DNA of 64,000 nt from Opisthorchis felineus (GCA_004794785.1 SJOL01007141.1:70480-134479); one strand, 5' to 3'. Positions 45,950-58,077 are shown, numbered from the stretch's first letter. Notes: generated by a model not told the origin, from the sequence alone. Numbers and translations: made by a program.

Positions 45950-47225
45950 ACTTCGTTGTTCCTAGTCATGAGGCTGCGAACTGAAGCGGAAAGATCGCAG
46001 GCGTACCGTTGCTCCCTCTCTGAATATTCTGGTTAAACTGCGTGAACTACAAGCTATATTGATGTCTCACTCTGCAGCCGGTAAGTCCATTGTGGCATGA
46101 ACATTTTGATTGGCTTTTATCTGGCTGAAACCCTGTTGGTCAAAAATAGTCGGCAAGTGGCTTCCCTGTGGAGAGATTACCAAGGGCTGCCGGGAATTTT
46201 AAACGGATAGCAGCGGGGTCGCTCCAAAACTTGGAGCCCATCAATCCAATTCATACACACGGAACAAAATCCAAAATCAGAAAAACTGGCCCCATTCGGC
46301 GTGAAATATCCATAAAACTCATGGCTGCGTAGAGCGCATTTGATGCGTGTGGTTGCCATTGAGTTGTCGGTCGGCATGTTGCTTTATTTATCTACTTCTC
46401 CCTTCTCTTGGTCTTCGTGCATTCCCTCATAAAAATCATTTGACCAGGACAACTTCTTTGTTCATATTTGCCGGCTTCCCACTTTGATTTGGGACTGCAC
46501 CTGTTTCCGCTTACCGACTCTAGGTATTTTGTTACTCGCCGTCTGCTAGCGACGTCACATTAGAAAATTTTGCCATTATTTTTCCGCTTTTGTTATTTGG
46601 TGGTGCATTAAACTTCGCCCACTGGTTGTCTCGTGACGTTCATATCGCTTCAGTGATTTTTTGACTGTACGTTAACCCGAAGCTTCTTGCCCAAGCAGAA
46701 TCAATAGAAGTGGCTCGCAATCTATGCAGTTTTCAGTGTCCTACCGGATGTGTGCTGAAAGCTGCATCATGCGAGTGCAGTGGGTTAATTCTCTAAAGAG
46801 TTCCCGGTAAGCTTTTGAGACGAGAATGCAGTCAGAACCCGCATTACTTTGGAGGAGAACTCATGGAATACTGAAGCACAACGCTAGGAATTTCCGTCGA
46901 CTACGTTGTTTTACAATGGGCATGGCCATTACGGAGCCAACTAGACTCTTTTACAAAGTCTGAGGCCTTCTCCGCACAGAGATTCTTTTTGTGGCATCTT
47001 CAAACGAACTTGCTGCATCTGTGGTTTCTCTCAGTCACAAGACATAGGGTATCAGTCACAAACCAACACAATTTACACGGTTGCCCTGGAGTCTTTTTGG
47101 AGTTTGCTTCTCCGTAGGAGTTTACTTTGTATCGAAAGGACTGAGAAAGCCCAGCCATTTTTATGCCTACCCTGAGATTGTCAGGCGGTTCTGGAGTGCC
47201 GACTCCGGGAACTGTTTTTTTTCGA
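45950..47225. other. No recognised feature
   Basis: Nothing readable. The minus ORF at 46177-46377 has no motif. Confidence 0.3.
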
Positions 47226-47229
47226 TCAG

Positions 47230-47469
47230 GTGCTTCGATGTGAATACCCGAATATTAAGTCCACTGATGATCAGCATCGAAGACGAGACGCTTCATCATT
47301 GTGCTCGGCGGGAAGAACTCACATTCGTTATTGGCCACACCGGCATACGTGATGAGTTCCTCAGCACCCTCCTTGGGATCATTAAAAAACCAACGGGAAA
47401 AATTGAAACAGAAGCTCTTTTCACCAATAAGTGGACGAGAATCCTAACGGTATCTGCAAAGCTAACGTT
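47230..47469 (+). CDS. Possible exon resembling the start of an ABC-transporter nucleotide-binding domain, P-loop lost
   Basis: A 240-nt segment lies within an open frame (47081-47473), with an acceptor (TTTTTTTTCGATCAG, AG at 47228-47229) and a donor (GTGAGT at 47470-47475). The peptide has REELTFVIGHTG-IRDE-FLSTLLGIIKKPTGKI, which follows the spacing of the Walker A region of ABC transporters (strand, GxxGxGK[ST], helix, '(L)LGxxxPxxGxI'). The key positions are changed: GxGKS is replaced by GIRDE. If homologous it cannot bind ATP normally, so a pseudogene or chance likeness is quite possible. No Q-loop or signature exon was found nearby. Confidence 0.3.
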
Positions 47470-47479
47470 GTGAGTAATT

Positions 47480-50200
47480 TTGTGAAGTATAAAATTTGTG
47501 GACCGATCGCGTTCGCCATCTCTCTTGGCAACATCGAAATCCCCCTAGTTTGACAGCCTAAGCAAATCTGGATTGAAACACGCCGTCATATTTCTTGATC
47601 CAGCTTCCAAAAGCCCGTCGCGGTTTAGGCAATCGAGCTGTCAGCAACATCTCTGAGAGCCCCATTGTTCTGACAAAGGAAGTTTACGCAGAATACCCTT
47701 GAGCTCAGTTTGGCAGCCAGGACTGAACATTCGAACTCTGTGGCGTATAAAAGTTAGCCACGAGAATGTGACGCTCTAACGGATATTTGGTCATCGCGCT
47801 GAGTTCGACACGTTCATATTTTTTGGATACAACATTGCCACAGGTGATGAAGCCCTCGGTGTTTGTTATTCACTATCCAAAATCCATTTGACAGGAGGCA
47901 GTAGGCGGTTTTCCTGAACTTCTTCTTTACTCTTGCTTGAAGAGTCCGGTCACTGGAATTGCTTTCTATAGAACAGCACTCTCAGGGAACCACCTAGTGT
48001 GTATTCTTAGTCAAGGTTTTGTCACCAGGTGTTAAACATTTTGGAGGAAATATGGGCGTCGTTGGTGGTTTTCGTCCACTCCGCCGGCGCAGCGTGGACG
48101 ACCTCCTCTGCTTCGATTGCTGCAAGGTAGCTTCAGGACTGTGAAGATTTGAGAGCCCGTACCGCCATGAAAAATGTGACGGCATGGCCTTTTCGTGACC
48201 GGCACGACAGTAGCGCTGGGGGAGCAGGTGCGTAGACTATATTTTTTTCTATTACCAAGTAGTAATCAGAGCATCTTTCAAGAGATCTATGGTGCATGTC
48301 TTGGATTTGGTCGGGTCAATAAATAGTTCTTAGGCATGTGGCGGGAAAACGACTTGGGTCTTCCGCAACTTAGTCAGAACCGTCGTCGTTACAACTTCCT
48401 CGCGACAGGCATGCACCAAAATGTTTGACCACCGACGCTGGCAGTTGTGGACACATTATGTCCGTAAATGAGCAGAATCGCAAGTTGGCGAGTATATATT
48501 CCAGATTTAAGCACAGCTGAACGTGATTATGGGTATTCACAGTTCGGCAAGATGCTGCACAGAAAAACGTTTGACGTTTGACGAAAAACTATTCAAAACA
48601 GGCTGAAACCCACAGACGACGTTTAGTTAAACACAAAACAGACTGGAAGCTATGGAATTTTGGGTAATACGGAAATGAAAGCGTATTAGTAAATGTTTGC
48701 ACCATAGCCCATATCTTGTGCGGGTCGAACACGTCGTAATCGTTGTCTTTCTCTTATCCACGTCTTTTTGGCCACAATCAAAAAGAACAGAATTGGGGGA
48801 AATGTGAATGCATATGAAAGCAGTGATTCAGACAGATATAATGCGGAGTATTATTCAATTATAAGTTGTAGCTTTCCCCAAACTGATGTTGATATCACAA
48901 CCGGTTGATCACCGTCGAAACCGAATACAAAGCCAAGCAACGTTCCTCGATTCCGCTGTTCCGGATGCTGAATGTGGATCACCGAAATGACACAGCTCTA
49001 CTGGATCTTCAACCGTCGAAACTGGGATCTTTGAGGTAAATTTCAAGGTCACTCACAGCATATATTTCAAACTGCGTCGTGCAGGTATTCTCGTCCGTTG
49101 TCGGGCGTTTTGATGGGTACCGAGGTGGAAACTAATCCATTTCGACCGGGTGGAGAGTTGTCATTGGAGGCTGATAGCATCCTAAAAAATTCAACCATCC
49201 TCCGGGATACGGTAGGTTCCTACGTTCTTTTCCCTGTAAAACTAGTGGTTCGGGTTGAAGTAGGGACTCCCTCTGCTTTTCCAAATACGAAGAAACACGG
49301 GCATTTTTATTCATCAGTTGTGAATAACCGATAATAGCACGGCTTTTGCTGATCCACAATGTCGTTCAGTGGTGGCTCGTGATGAAAATCCAGCTCGGGT
49401 GTTCTCAAGAAGCTGAGGGGCAACAGGACAGGTTGATTGCCGTCGGTTTTATGAAGAGCAACCATCAGACCCCATAACGACATTTCGCAGGGCTCAATCT
49501 ATCAGGTACCTGGGATGTCACCAGTTCAACATTTGACCGCCCAATTCCAAGCCACATAAGTCTGGCACTTCAGGGGGACTGGTCCCACCACACCTAATCC
49601 TTGAGGACTCCCGCGAACACTCGAGAATTAATTTAAAACCGTGGGTTTTCTAATCCACGTGTTCTACCGCATCGAGCGTTCAACGGAGCTGTGGAGTGAA
49701 TTGAGCCGAATACGGATATGGATATTGCATCAAACCAAGACCGCGACACCAACTCGGCGGGACGGAGGCGGCCCAAGATGGAAAGCACCCTGTCCTTGAG
49801 CTTCTTCCCGCCACCCGTAATCCAAGCCGATACAGAACTGCAAACACTTGTAACCTTTGGTCTCATTTCAGCCCACCCAGGTGACATCTTATCAATGTAG
49901 TGGGCGTTGTCCAAAAAGATTACACTGGAAGAGATAGTGTCACGTAAAGGTAATTCTGTGTAGGCTTACACTCTTCAACTACCGGAGTGATTTCCGATAT
50001 TGATCTTGGCGTTCAGGTTCGTTGTACGGAATCCAAAAGACTAATTGCATGCGTTCGCTTTTATTCCATCGGTTAATACTGCTCGAATTCACAACGAGCA
50101 GGAAGGACGTGATGGCTTTCGGGTAGTTCATACAGGCCATTTTCATGCCGCTTTTGAAACGTTACACACAGTCAGTGAGCTCAACTGTCGTATAGATAAC
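47480..50200. other. No recognised feature
   Basis: Small ORFs (49098-49334, 49633-49914) without motifs. No repeat matches seen. Confidence 0.3.
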
Positions 50201-50204
50201 GTCC

Positions 50205-50552
50205 TCATCAGAGACAGCAGCATCATTTCTGACACTGGTGCTTCGCTGCCTTGCAACCGGAAAGTTTATTTGATTATCTTTAAAGCCTCAGAATGAAGAG
50301 TGGGTAGGCAGGGGGTTGGTGCTAGCTGATCACAGACATTCTGAGGTGCTTACACCTCCAAGCACTCAATCAACTCGGATCGAAACTGACAACGCGAACA
50401 CCACTGACAACGATCGACCACCATCTTTTGCAACGTTTCCGGTAAAGCGCAGCGGGTTCACAGGGACCTCATCCTGGAAGGCAGACCACACCAACAACAC
50501 CTAGACTTTTCATAATCTCTTTCGGGGTATTTTGCCAAGTCACGTCCCCCCC

Positions 50553-50645
<93 letters not shown>

Positions 50646-51170
50646 NNNNNNNNNNNNNNNNNNNNNNNNNNNNNNNNNNNNNNNNNNNNNNNNNNNNNNN
50701 NNNNNNNNNNNNNNNNNNNNNNNNNNNNNNNNNNNNNNNNNNNNNNCGTCTACCTCGAGTTTTGCACCATCCTAAAGGGGACAATGTTTCGGGATGCACA
50801 TCACATGGCCGCTGCAGGTGGTGATGGATTTTTTCCCTGACTGAAGGGCCTGCTGCACAACCAGATAGCCGTTTTCCAAGTGCCTCGTTAAGAATAAGTT
50901 GACGCGATCCGACGCTATCGATGCTTCTAGGAAATCAGTGATCAATAACCTGAAGTCGCCTCACGTTATCTGTCCGCAGAGGCCGTCTCGCAGCCACACA
51001 ACAATACAGCAGCCTGGTGCATGTGACCCTTGAGATCCTGTGATATGGGTTTTTGACGCCACAAGTGACGGAATTTAGACAATATGATTATGGTCTTTGA
51101 GACTCGTACACTTCTTTCACAGCTGCTACATCCACCGAGGTGTGTAAAATTCTCCGCAATCGCCAGCGCT
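50205..51170 (-). mobile_element. LINE family A copy A10, containing the assembly gap
   Basis: On the minus strand: thumb (YLGG at about 51140; SKFRHLWRQKPISQDLKGHMHQAAV at about 51075-51000), the GLRTDNVRRLQ-equivalent (CETASADR), a C-terminal region, then a 3' UTR to about 50205 with CATTCTGAGGCTTTAAAGAT and AATAAACTTTCCGGTTG blocks. It aligns with copy A4 on both sides of the poly-C/N block (50546-50746). Confidence 0.75.
50546..50746. other. Assembly gap: ~100 bp poly-C then 101 N
   Basis: A homopolymer of C (one T at 50553) from 50546 to 50645 is followed by N from 50646 to 50746. It produces spurious poly-Pro and poly-Gly ORFs on the two strands. The flanks, GCCAAGTCACGT and CGTCTACCTCGAGTTTTGCACC, correspond to adjacent sequence in LINE A4 (GCCAAGTCATACGTTGTCCACC...TTTGCACC). 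Confidence 0.95.
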
Positions 51171-51214
51171 TGGATTGCAATTGGATTGCAATCCTCAGAG
51201 ACTGCAATTTTCAG

Positions 51215-51582
51215 ATGGTAGGAACGAGTCAGGGGAGGTCGGGCAAATATTGACACCTAAGTATGACAGCCATTATCAGCAACCTGAGCTTCGCTTTATA
51301 TTACGGTCGCCCTGGATGGGGACCCCAAAACGGGACACATCAAATGTTGAAAACGTCGGCAGATATGGCCCAGTCGCCCGTATGCATTCATGCTTTCGCC
51401 TTCAATGCATGGCTTGCCCTCCCGATCTCCCAACTCAAAAATCCCCTGTCGATCTTGGATTCACGCGTCAATCATATTAGCTACAGCTGTCACTTCATCA
51501 TGCTGAACTGGGAATAATCCTACGCTGGAAGCCTTATTATCAGCCTACGATAAGTTGAATGATTTCTATCGGTAATTCCGCT
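51215..51582 (+). mobile_element. LINE family B copy B2, 3' end only
   Basis: Matches 21455-21825 of B1: AACGAGTCAGGGGAGGTC, GCCATTATCAGCAA, GGGGACCCCAAAACGGGACACATCA, TTCAATGCAT, CCCAACTCAAAAATCCC and CCTACGATAAGT. The open frames at 51175-51517 are decayed C-terminal LINE sequence. Its 3' end meets the 3' end of LINE A11 tail-to-tail. Confidence 0.75.
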
Positions 51583-51960
51583 GCATCGTCGTCGTCATTG
51601 ACAGCAACACCAGATTAGAGTACGTGCTACACTGCCGTACAACCATGTTAATTTATTTGAATAAATCCTCATAATACAAAGAAGAAAAAACGGGACAGGG
51701 AGAGGGACCTAGAGCTAGCCGACAACAAACATCCGAGGTGCTTACACCTCGGGCGTTCAGTCTGACAATCTGGATGGTAGCTGACAGAATGAATGCAACT
51801 GACATTGGTTAGCCGTCATATGGTTCACTGTCTCCAGCTAAGCACAGGGAGGGTCACGCGGACTCCATCTTAGAAGGCGAACAGCTTTCCGTGCTCCGGA
51901 CTGGGCACGGAAAGCAACACTCTTGGCAAGCGGCAGATTCCGCTGTGTGGTCGTATCCAT
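51583..51960 (-). mobile_element. LINE family A copy A11, 3' end
   Basis: A GTCGTCGTC/ATG-type triplet tail at about 51585 is followed (on the minus strand, preceded) by the GCAACACCAGATT, GGGACAGG and GAGGTGCTTACACCTC blocks and C-terminal LINE A sequence up to GGCACGGAAAGCAACACTCTTGGC (about 51930), as in copies A1 and A4. Confidence 0.7.
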
Positions 51961-51964
51961 CTAG

Positions 51965-53840
51965 TGAAAACCATGTTTCACGTGGTCCTTTTGTAAGCGA
52001 CAGTAAATGCATTCCTTGCTCATCCTGTCACAGCACTTGGAATATTAGGTTCACATAATCCCCATTTTTGTGCTGCTCCAGTGGCTTTGGGTACAAAGTA
52101 CTCGTACTGATTTGAATTACGCCACAGTGCTAGTGCGGATTAGAAGCGTTTGGATTTGTTCCAATACACCGACGGCGCTCATGGGACTCTATGCTTCACA
52201 CCTAACGTCCACTCATGCCGTGCCGTCGTGTGTTGGTTGAAAGAACCACAAGAGTTCAGTGCATCAAGACTTTTTTGCCGCCTTCAGGATAACTTCTATT
52301 TCCATCTACGACGCTACGTGTATAGAGCTACATAGCCCACCAAATTATAAGTCCGACGGAGTGCGTGTAAGAGGCCACTCTCAGGATCCGGTGGACTTTT
52401 GTTTCGTCGGCTACATCCTTCCTACTGCCGTGCAATCCTGTGCAAATTCTGGATGTGCCCCTCGAACAAAGGCTGCAGGGCGCCGGCGACAGATTCAAGT
52501 CACGTCATGTTCGTTTCTCAAATACAAACCTTCGTTGATGTAACGAATCATTCAGCCGTCAACCCGTCGCGAAAAGACTGAACTTTGTCGTAGTGCGACG
52601 GCTTGGGTACCTTAGCTGCCCATTGAGATATAATGGAGGGTGCTCATGCGTCATTTGTATTGAAGGACGGCAACCAGATTTAGACTGAGTGAGAAATCTT
52701 CAGTGAGTTCAACGTAGGCTTTATTCTGCCTGGTCCGACTCTTCTGGATGTATTGGACCCAGTTTTCTTTCGTCGTGTGTATTTCGGTTTTATGTCGAAC
52801 TCATGGTTGCGTTGATCTTCTCCTCATTGTAACCCACTGTTCATTCCTAGGATAGTGGACCGGAGGTCTGGTTATCGGTTTGCAATGTTCCCTCCGAGCT
52901 AATGCATCCGTTGGATAGTAGTTGCGTTCTTTGTACTCGCCAGAGCAGATACGAATGCGCCACTTCCATAGAATCAATCTTTCCATTTTAAATCCACTAG
53001 TCTTGAACGCAACCGTCCCATATCCATTGTTCCTGTAATATTTATAGGAATTACTACTTATTGTAGTAGTGTTTGTCTAATTATCATATTGGATAACAAC
53101 GACTGTCTCTCGAAACCTCTGCGTTGTTAACGGTCAGCTGAATCTGGTTGGTAACAAGTTCATCTCGCGACTGAGTGGCTTCCCCAGGGTCATGCGACCA
53201 ACAGTCAACTAGACGATGCAGCGTGCATTCAAAGAATATCATGTTGTCGAAATAAGACTGAGAGGGCTTTTGATGCTGCTGATAACATCTCATCCTCAGT
53301 GACCACTCCTTCCATTGCATGGCAGATTGGGGAATTGAAATCGGTGCGTCAGAAAAGGAAAGCTTTTCTTACTGCTATATCAGCAACTTCCGTGTTGCAT
53401 CTATTTTTTTTAACTAGCACTCATCAAACGAAATTAAAAATGGGAATGCCATCAGAATCGACAGTCTTTGAATAGCCTCTTAACACCCCAGCGCGATTGT
53501 GGTTTCACTATTTTGCCAGAATTTATATATGCCCCCGAAAACTGATCCATCAGGGCGGACATTAGTAAGCTGTAAATATTTGGCCGTTGATGAGGAGACT
53601 CATTTTAATGCTCGAATGCATGACAAATTACTGACTACATGTGGTCATCAACAGCTACGAACTAACTTCACCCCGTGATGGGAAACCAGCTGAAGCAACG
53701 TTTTGAACAAGTTCCACAGGCCCGATTCCAAATTCAGCGTGTTCGATTAATCTACAAAACGCTGTGTAGGCGAACTGTTTCTCATGGATAGATAACTAAA
53801 ACCTCAGGTAAATGCTGCATTCAATCCACTCCGATGCAGT
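51965..53840. other. No recognised feature
   Basis: ORFs at 52150-52581 and 53084-53320 lack clear motifs. The latter shares a short CYQQHQ-like string with the 5' segment of LINE A1, too little to classify. Confidence 0.3.
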
Positions 53841-53844
53841 GTTT

Positions 53845-54018
53845 CAGCTGTAACACTCTTGGTGCTAGCTGCCATGCTACCTGAAGGAAGCACGAGTGCT
53901 GACATACTGTCAGTTTGCCCAGCCCTAGACAGGAGCAGTCAAGATGCCGGAGTTGTTTTCGAACCACTGACCGGAAGGTCAGTGAGTCCGCTTCTTAATC
54001 ACCAAGGTATCTCGAGCA
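53845..54018 (-). mobile_element. tRNA-derived SINE, copy S4
   Basis: On the minus strand: CTCGAGATACCTTGGTGATTA head, GACCTTCCGGTCAGTGGTTCG with B-box GGTTCGAAAAC, CTGTCTAGGGCTGGGC body, and AAGAGTGTTACAGCTGA end. Same order as the other copies. Confidence 0.8.
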
Positions 54019-54559
54019 TCATAACGTCTACTTTTCATTGTGCGTTGGAAACAACGTTGGGTCCACTAATAGTAACTTTGCGTCCATCTACCACGTAAGG
54101 TTGGCCGAGATGCAAGACTTTTAGAGCTTCGCGAAGACCGGCACCGCTCATAAGACGCACCCGAGACACAGATGCGACCAGCTAGTGCCAGCTAGCAGTC
54201 AGTTTGATCTGTACAGCGGTGGGCACTGAGTGTCACTTCTGATACCAATGCATGCTCAAAACTCCGGAGGTCCAGTGGTGAGGCACGATATTGGAAGATA
54301 TCCATATGAAATGCACAGAACACAATAATATAATAACGTAGAACTGAGTACAGTACAGTAAAATGCAACTTATACAGAGGAAAAATACAATTAAAAATTG
54401 CAGTCAGTTCGTCAATCAGTATTCCAATTATAAACCGCTTATCGAAGTACACTGGTTCGAGCTGTTACAGATTTCAATGAGAATGAGGAGAATAAGTGCA
54501 TGAGAACCACGTATTGGAGGCGATGGCCCAGTCAATTCATTGATGTTAAATGGTTCTCT

Positions 54560-55985
54560 TTGTGCAGTATAGCAAGGAGTGAGACAGATACCCAGTAAAG
54601 GTGACAGCTTTGATGCAGGATCGTCGTTTATAGCGTGTCAGCCCTTCCTACCAGGGTCACCAACTGTTGGTTTGCCTCGTCCTGGAGTACTTATCCGGTG
54701 AGATGCCGGTTACCAACACGACTGAATTGACTGAGGAAGGATTTCGTGCTTCGTTGCCAAGTCATAGACTGGGTAGTCGCCATTCGACGCATGACTAGGC
54801 GAAGAGCACTATGCAGGGCAAACGACCCTCTGGTCTACGAAGTGGACGGCCCAATCAGCGTAACCTATTTACTGTGACCAGTTGATTTTCCCTGAAACCT
54901 ATCTGGTGTATTCTCAGCATTACTGACCTGATGTTCCCATCAGACCCGGGCAATGTTTCAGAGGCTCCGCTGATCAAGCACATGGCCTTCGAAGGTTTTC
55001 TGAAGGCAGCGCTCACGTCTTTGATCCGTAAAGCAAGGCAGACCGAACCGCAGTAATGTACACTCTACCGTCGACAGCCAGACTTATGTCGCTTCAACGG
55101 AACAAATGATGGAGGTTGGCAAACGCTACCCTGACCTTCCCCATCGGGGGAATGACCTCTCATTTCGGCAGTCCACCGGAACTTATGCAGCTCTCCAGAT
55201 AGTTAAACTTATCTACTACGTCGGTCGGTTTATCTGCAAGCATGAGGTTCCAGTTTGGTCTCATTCACTATTGCAGCAGCACTTTGCACTTTCCACGTGT
55301 GAAGCGCATACCGAACTGTGCAGCAAAATTATGTAGGATATTTAAAATAGGTAACATTTCTGAATAGCAGTATCGTCAGCGTACTCAATATCCACGAGCG
55401 ATTCCTTAGGTGATAGAGACACGTAAAGGAGACTCAGGCAGCATATCAGTTGCGCAGTTGAAAGAGGAAAGGGTGACATTACTGGGAAATCATAATAGAG
55501 TTTACCGTAGCCACGTACACGTCCATAGAGGAAGAATATACAGCCTTTATGATGATCGACGACATCAAAAACAGCTTTCGGATGGAGAAAAACTACCATT
55601 GTTATTCGTCGGAAGACGCAAAGGCGTGTCAAAATCACGAGTCAGCGGTTGTTAGAGTTTTCTTGAGAGAGCCTATTCAGAGGCAATGACTCAGCCCTCT
55701 GACCCGCTTGGCTGCAAGAATTAGCCTGACCCGATGGAGTGAAGAGCAAGGTATAGATGCTTGACTCTTGATGTTGCTAGGCATAGCGGACGTGTTTGGA
55801 ACCACATCGGACTCGTGGCAAGATTTATTTTTTCCACCGTACTGGATGATTCGCCAGCGGTCACGGTTGACTGGGCGATCGGAGTGTATGGGTTTTAAGG
55901 CCAACTTTTTCCAATTTGTCCTTCTCACACTCCTGCCCCAACAAAGTGTACAGACCCTCGTTGTACGACTTCTCGCAGTACGGTG
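54560..55985 (-). mobile_element. LINE family B copy B3, with a 5' segment shared with LINE A1
   Basis: The minus strand starts with a segment (55985-55640) homologous to 2690-2335 (shared GAAGGAC..TT(A/G)GAAAA, CTCCGATC(G/C)CCCA, GAAT(C/T)ATCC). Then the reverse transcriptase: TMVVFLHPKAVFD (motif A, 55600), VDIEYADDTA (motif C, about 55385), FGMRFTRGKCKVLLQ and a thumb similar to B1 (YLESCISSGG-like, about 55190). A decayed C-terminal part runs to about 54560. Motif B is damaged. Multiple stops. Confidence 0.75.
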
Positions 55986-56079
55986 ACTGAGTTCCAGCCA
56001 GTGTAAGCTACGAGATTACTGCAGCTCTGAATCCCAGGCGCCCCGATGGGGTTACAGACTTAGGTCGTGCTGTCTTCCT

Positions 56080-56480
56080 CCAGCACCTAGGGAATCCAAA
56101 CTTTCTGGGCGTTCGATCACCGACAGTCCACAGGCTAGCCATATCGCTCTTGGATCAGACGCTTTAGAAATGGGAACTATCGTAAATAACTTGCAAACGA
56201 AACATTCAAGGTGGTTGGTAAGTTCGTCTATCTAGGTCCTTGCTTATGTCCCGGAGGACTGGTGAAAGACGAATTACTTCTCTGGTTGGGAAGTTCAGTG
56301 CTGCGGTTGTCAACCTGTACCATTTGTGTCACCAATGTGACATCAGTTTGGCTGTATTTTCTCTTTTCATTCTAAGGCTTCAAATATAATTAGATAAACT
56401 TTGTAGTTGTACGACAGTGAAGCTTCGGCCTCGACAGTGATGCGACTGTTTCTGACGATAATGATGATGATTGACGACCG
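56080..56480 (+). mobile_element. LINE relic B4: thumb fragment joined to a LINE 3' UTR
   Basis: The plus strand reads LLDQTLEMGTIVNNLQ-like and VVGKFVYLGPCLCPGGLVKDE (compare FVYLGNCISPGGLAKDD in B1), stops at about 56345, and passes directly into TTCATTCTAAGGCTTCAAAT, TAAACTTTGTAGTTGTACGACAGTGAAGC and GATAATGATGATGATTG. This is the 3' UTR otherwise seen with LINE A. The C-terminal protein region is missing. Confidence 0.65.
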
Positions 56481-56489
56481 AGAGATGTG

Positions 56490-57540
56490 ACCGCTGTGTG
56501 CAGCTCTTCGGTATCTCCGATGCACCGCTCTTGTGTGTTGGAAACATCAGGCCAGCAATGCAGAGGTACGCCAGCTGGTTTTCGTAAAGGTGATTCCCCC
56601 TCGAAAGATCAACTGGCTATACTGCATGGGTTCCACTGTTAAGGACGTGTACTTCATATGTTAGAGGGCTGTTTTCCAGAGCTGGAAAGGATGGTAGTTA
56701 CAGTGAAAATAATCCATCTACAATTTAATTGTAGATGTAGACCGTCTCCAACAGTGACTGTTCTGGATTGGCCTCTTAGGCTTCCGATTTTGACGCCTAC
56801 TAAGTGAGTCTCCACATTGCTGGCTGTAAGTGATTTAGAAAACGTCTTCCCAGAGTAGCCGTTATACCGTTTCTTCTCTGAATTTGAGGCGCGTTCCCGC
56901 GTTTTAGATAAATACGCAGTCTAACCCATGACCATGGACCTGGTTACAACACATCGCTCTTTGGTGTCATGTTTCGACCAGCTCCCTGAGCAGCTGCTGT
57001 AGAGAAGCTTTAATACACGTTAGTGTAAATATCGGGATGTTCGAATTTTGACAGGATGAGAAAGTTCCCGAGCTTGGGCACAATGAACAAATTAATACCC
57101 AGCGGTAGCTCACAGCATAGATTTAACATTGCTGCCGGACTCTGATGGTGAAAAGTACCTTTGAGGTACTCTAAAAGAAACGGTTTGCGTCCTCATTAGG
57201 TTAGCTCGTTCTCTGTGGGAACCGTCTGGTGATGAGTATAACTGGCTTTTTATCTCTTTTACAAAACTTACTTTCGCACAGCCTTGTAATGCACCTGGTT
57301 AGTATAGCGAATAAGGGTTCACACACCTCTGGTTCCCCGTGATAGGCTAACATTAGAACTTTCCCCTACGTTTCTTTGTGCCTTTCCTCAAGTAAATCTT
57401 GGTGTTGGAAATATGCAGAACTGCTGTTGGATACTTGTTGCTGTCGCTGATGAAAATGCAGTAGCACATCATTCCACCTCATTCATACGAAAGCAATTCT
57501 TTCATTATAAGACGGTAATCGCGCGTATTTTCGATTTCTC
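56490..57540. other. No recognised gene
   Basis: No upstream exon for 57554-57856 could be identified. It contains a perfect 10-bp hairpin at 56715-56737 (CATCTACAAT, loop TTA, ATTGTAGATG). Confidence 0.35.
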
Positions 57541-57553
57541 GCAATCCCTCTAG

Positions 57554-57856
57554 GTCATTATTAACGACCCTTCTCTTCGTCGTGCTGCTAATGGTTCCGC
57601 ACTGGGCAACGAAACCCCCCAATATCCGATTAAAACTTCCTCCCACGGAGACTCCGTGCACGCTTCTCCCCCACGACATACGTCCAATGGTCCCACACCT
57701 ACTGACCCTTCATCGCTAAACGAACCAATCACCTGCGAGGTCGTTGTCGGTCACGTTTCGTCCGTGCCTGCTCAGGGTTCCGGTGAGCAGCAAAAAATTG
57801 AACACGTGCGGATCCAAAACACCGCGAAACCTACAAAGTGCTGCGTCCTGCAGTGA
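57554..57856 (+). CDS. Candidate terminal exon of a host gene with a C-terminal CaaX prenylation box
   Basis: An acceptor with a pyrimidine tract (TTTCTCGCAATCCCTCTAG, AG at 57552-57553) opens a frame of exactly 100 codons plus TGA (57854-57856). It starts in phase 0. The peptide is rich in Ser, Thr, Pro, Asn and Gly, so probably disordered, and ends ...KPTKCCVLQ-stop. The last four residues, CVLQ, fit the CaaX consensus, and a final Gln is compatible with farnesylation in known CaaX rules. The preceding Cys is a possible palmitoylation site, so membrane anchoring is the likely role. The protein family is not identifiable from this exon; small GTPase-like or paralemmin-like proteins end this way, but no core domain is in the window. 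No AATAAA was seen soon after. A long open frame in GC-balanced sequence plus the CaaX end makes this the best host-exon candidate. Confidence 0.5.
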   Translation, partial: VIINDPSLRRAANGSALGNETPQYPIKTSSHGDSVHASPPRHTSNGPTPTDPSSLNEPITCEVVVGHVSSVPAQGSGEQQKIEHVRIQNTAKPTKCCVLQ

Positions 57857-58012
57857 ACCCTTTAGGCGATTGAGATGGCCAATTTGCTTTTTTCCATTCT
57901 GATGCCTTGTTCCAAGTGAGTTCCGGTAAAACCGCGGTAACCGTCAATGGCAGTTCACCGTTGTTCAGCTATTCAACCCATTTTGATCAGAAAAGCCGAT
58001 TTGGCTGTTTGC

Positions 58013-58033
58013 CATTCATTCATTCATTCATTC

Positions 58034-58073
<40 letters not shown>
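58013..58073. repeat. Microsatellite (ATTC)n followed by (AT)n
   Basis: About six ATTC units at 58013-58036 run into about 19 AT dinucleotides to 58073. It lies about 160 bp after the CaaX exon stop, possibly in its 3' UTR. Confidence 0.95.

Positions 58074-58077
<4 letters not shown>

Noticed and set aside
50458..50840. Poly-Gly and poly-Pro ORFs on both strands
   Set aside because: They are translations of the poly-C tract and N gap, not genes.
53084..53320. Possible third copy of the LINE 5' segment
   Set aside because: Shared only a short CYQQHQ-like string with 2335-2690; homology does not extend.
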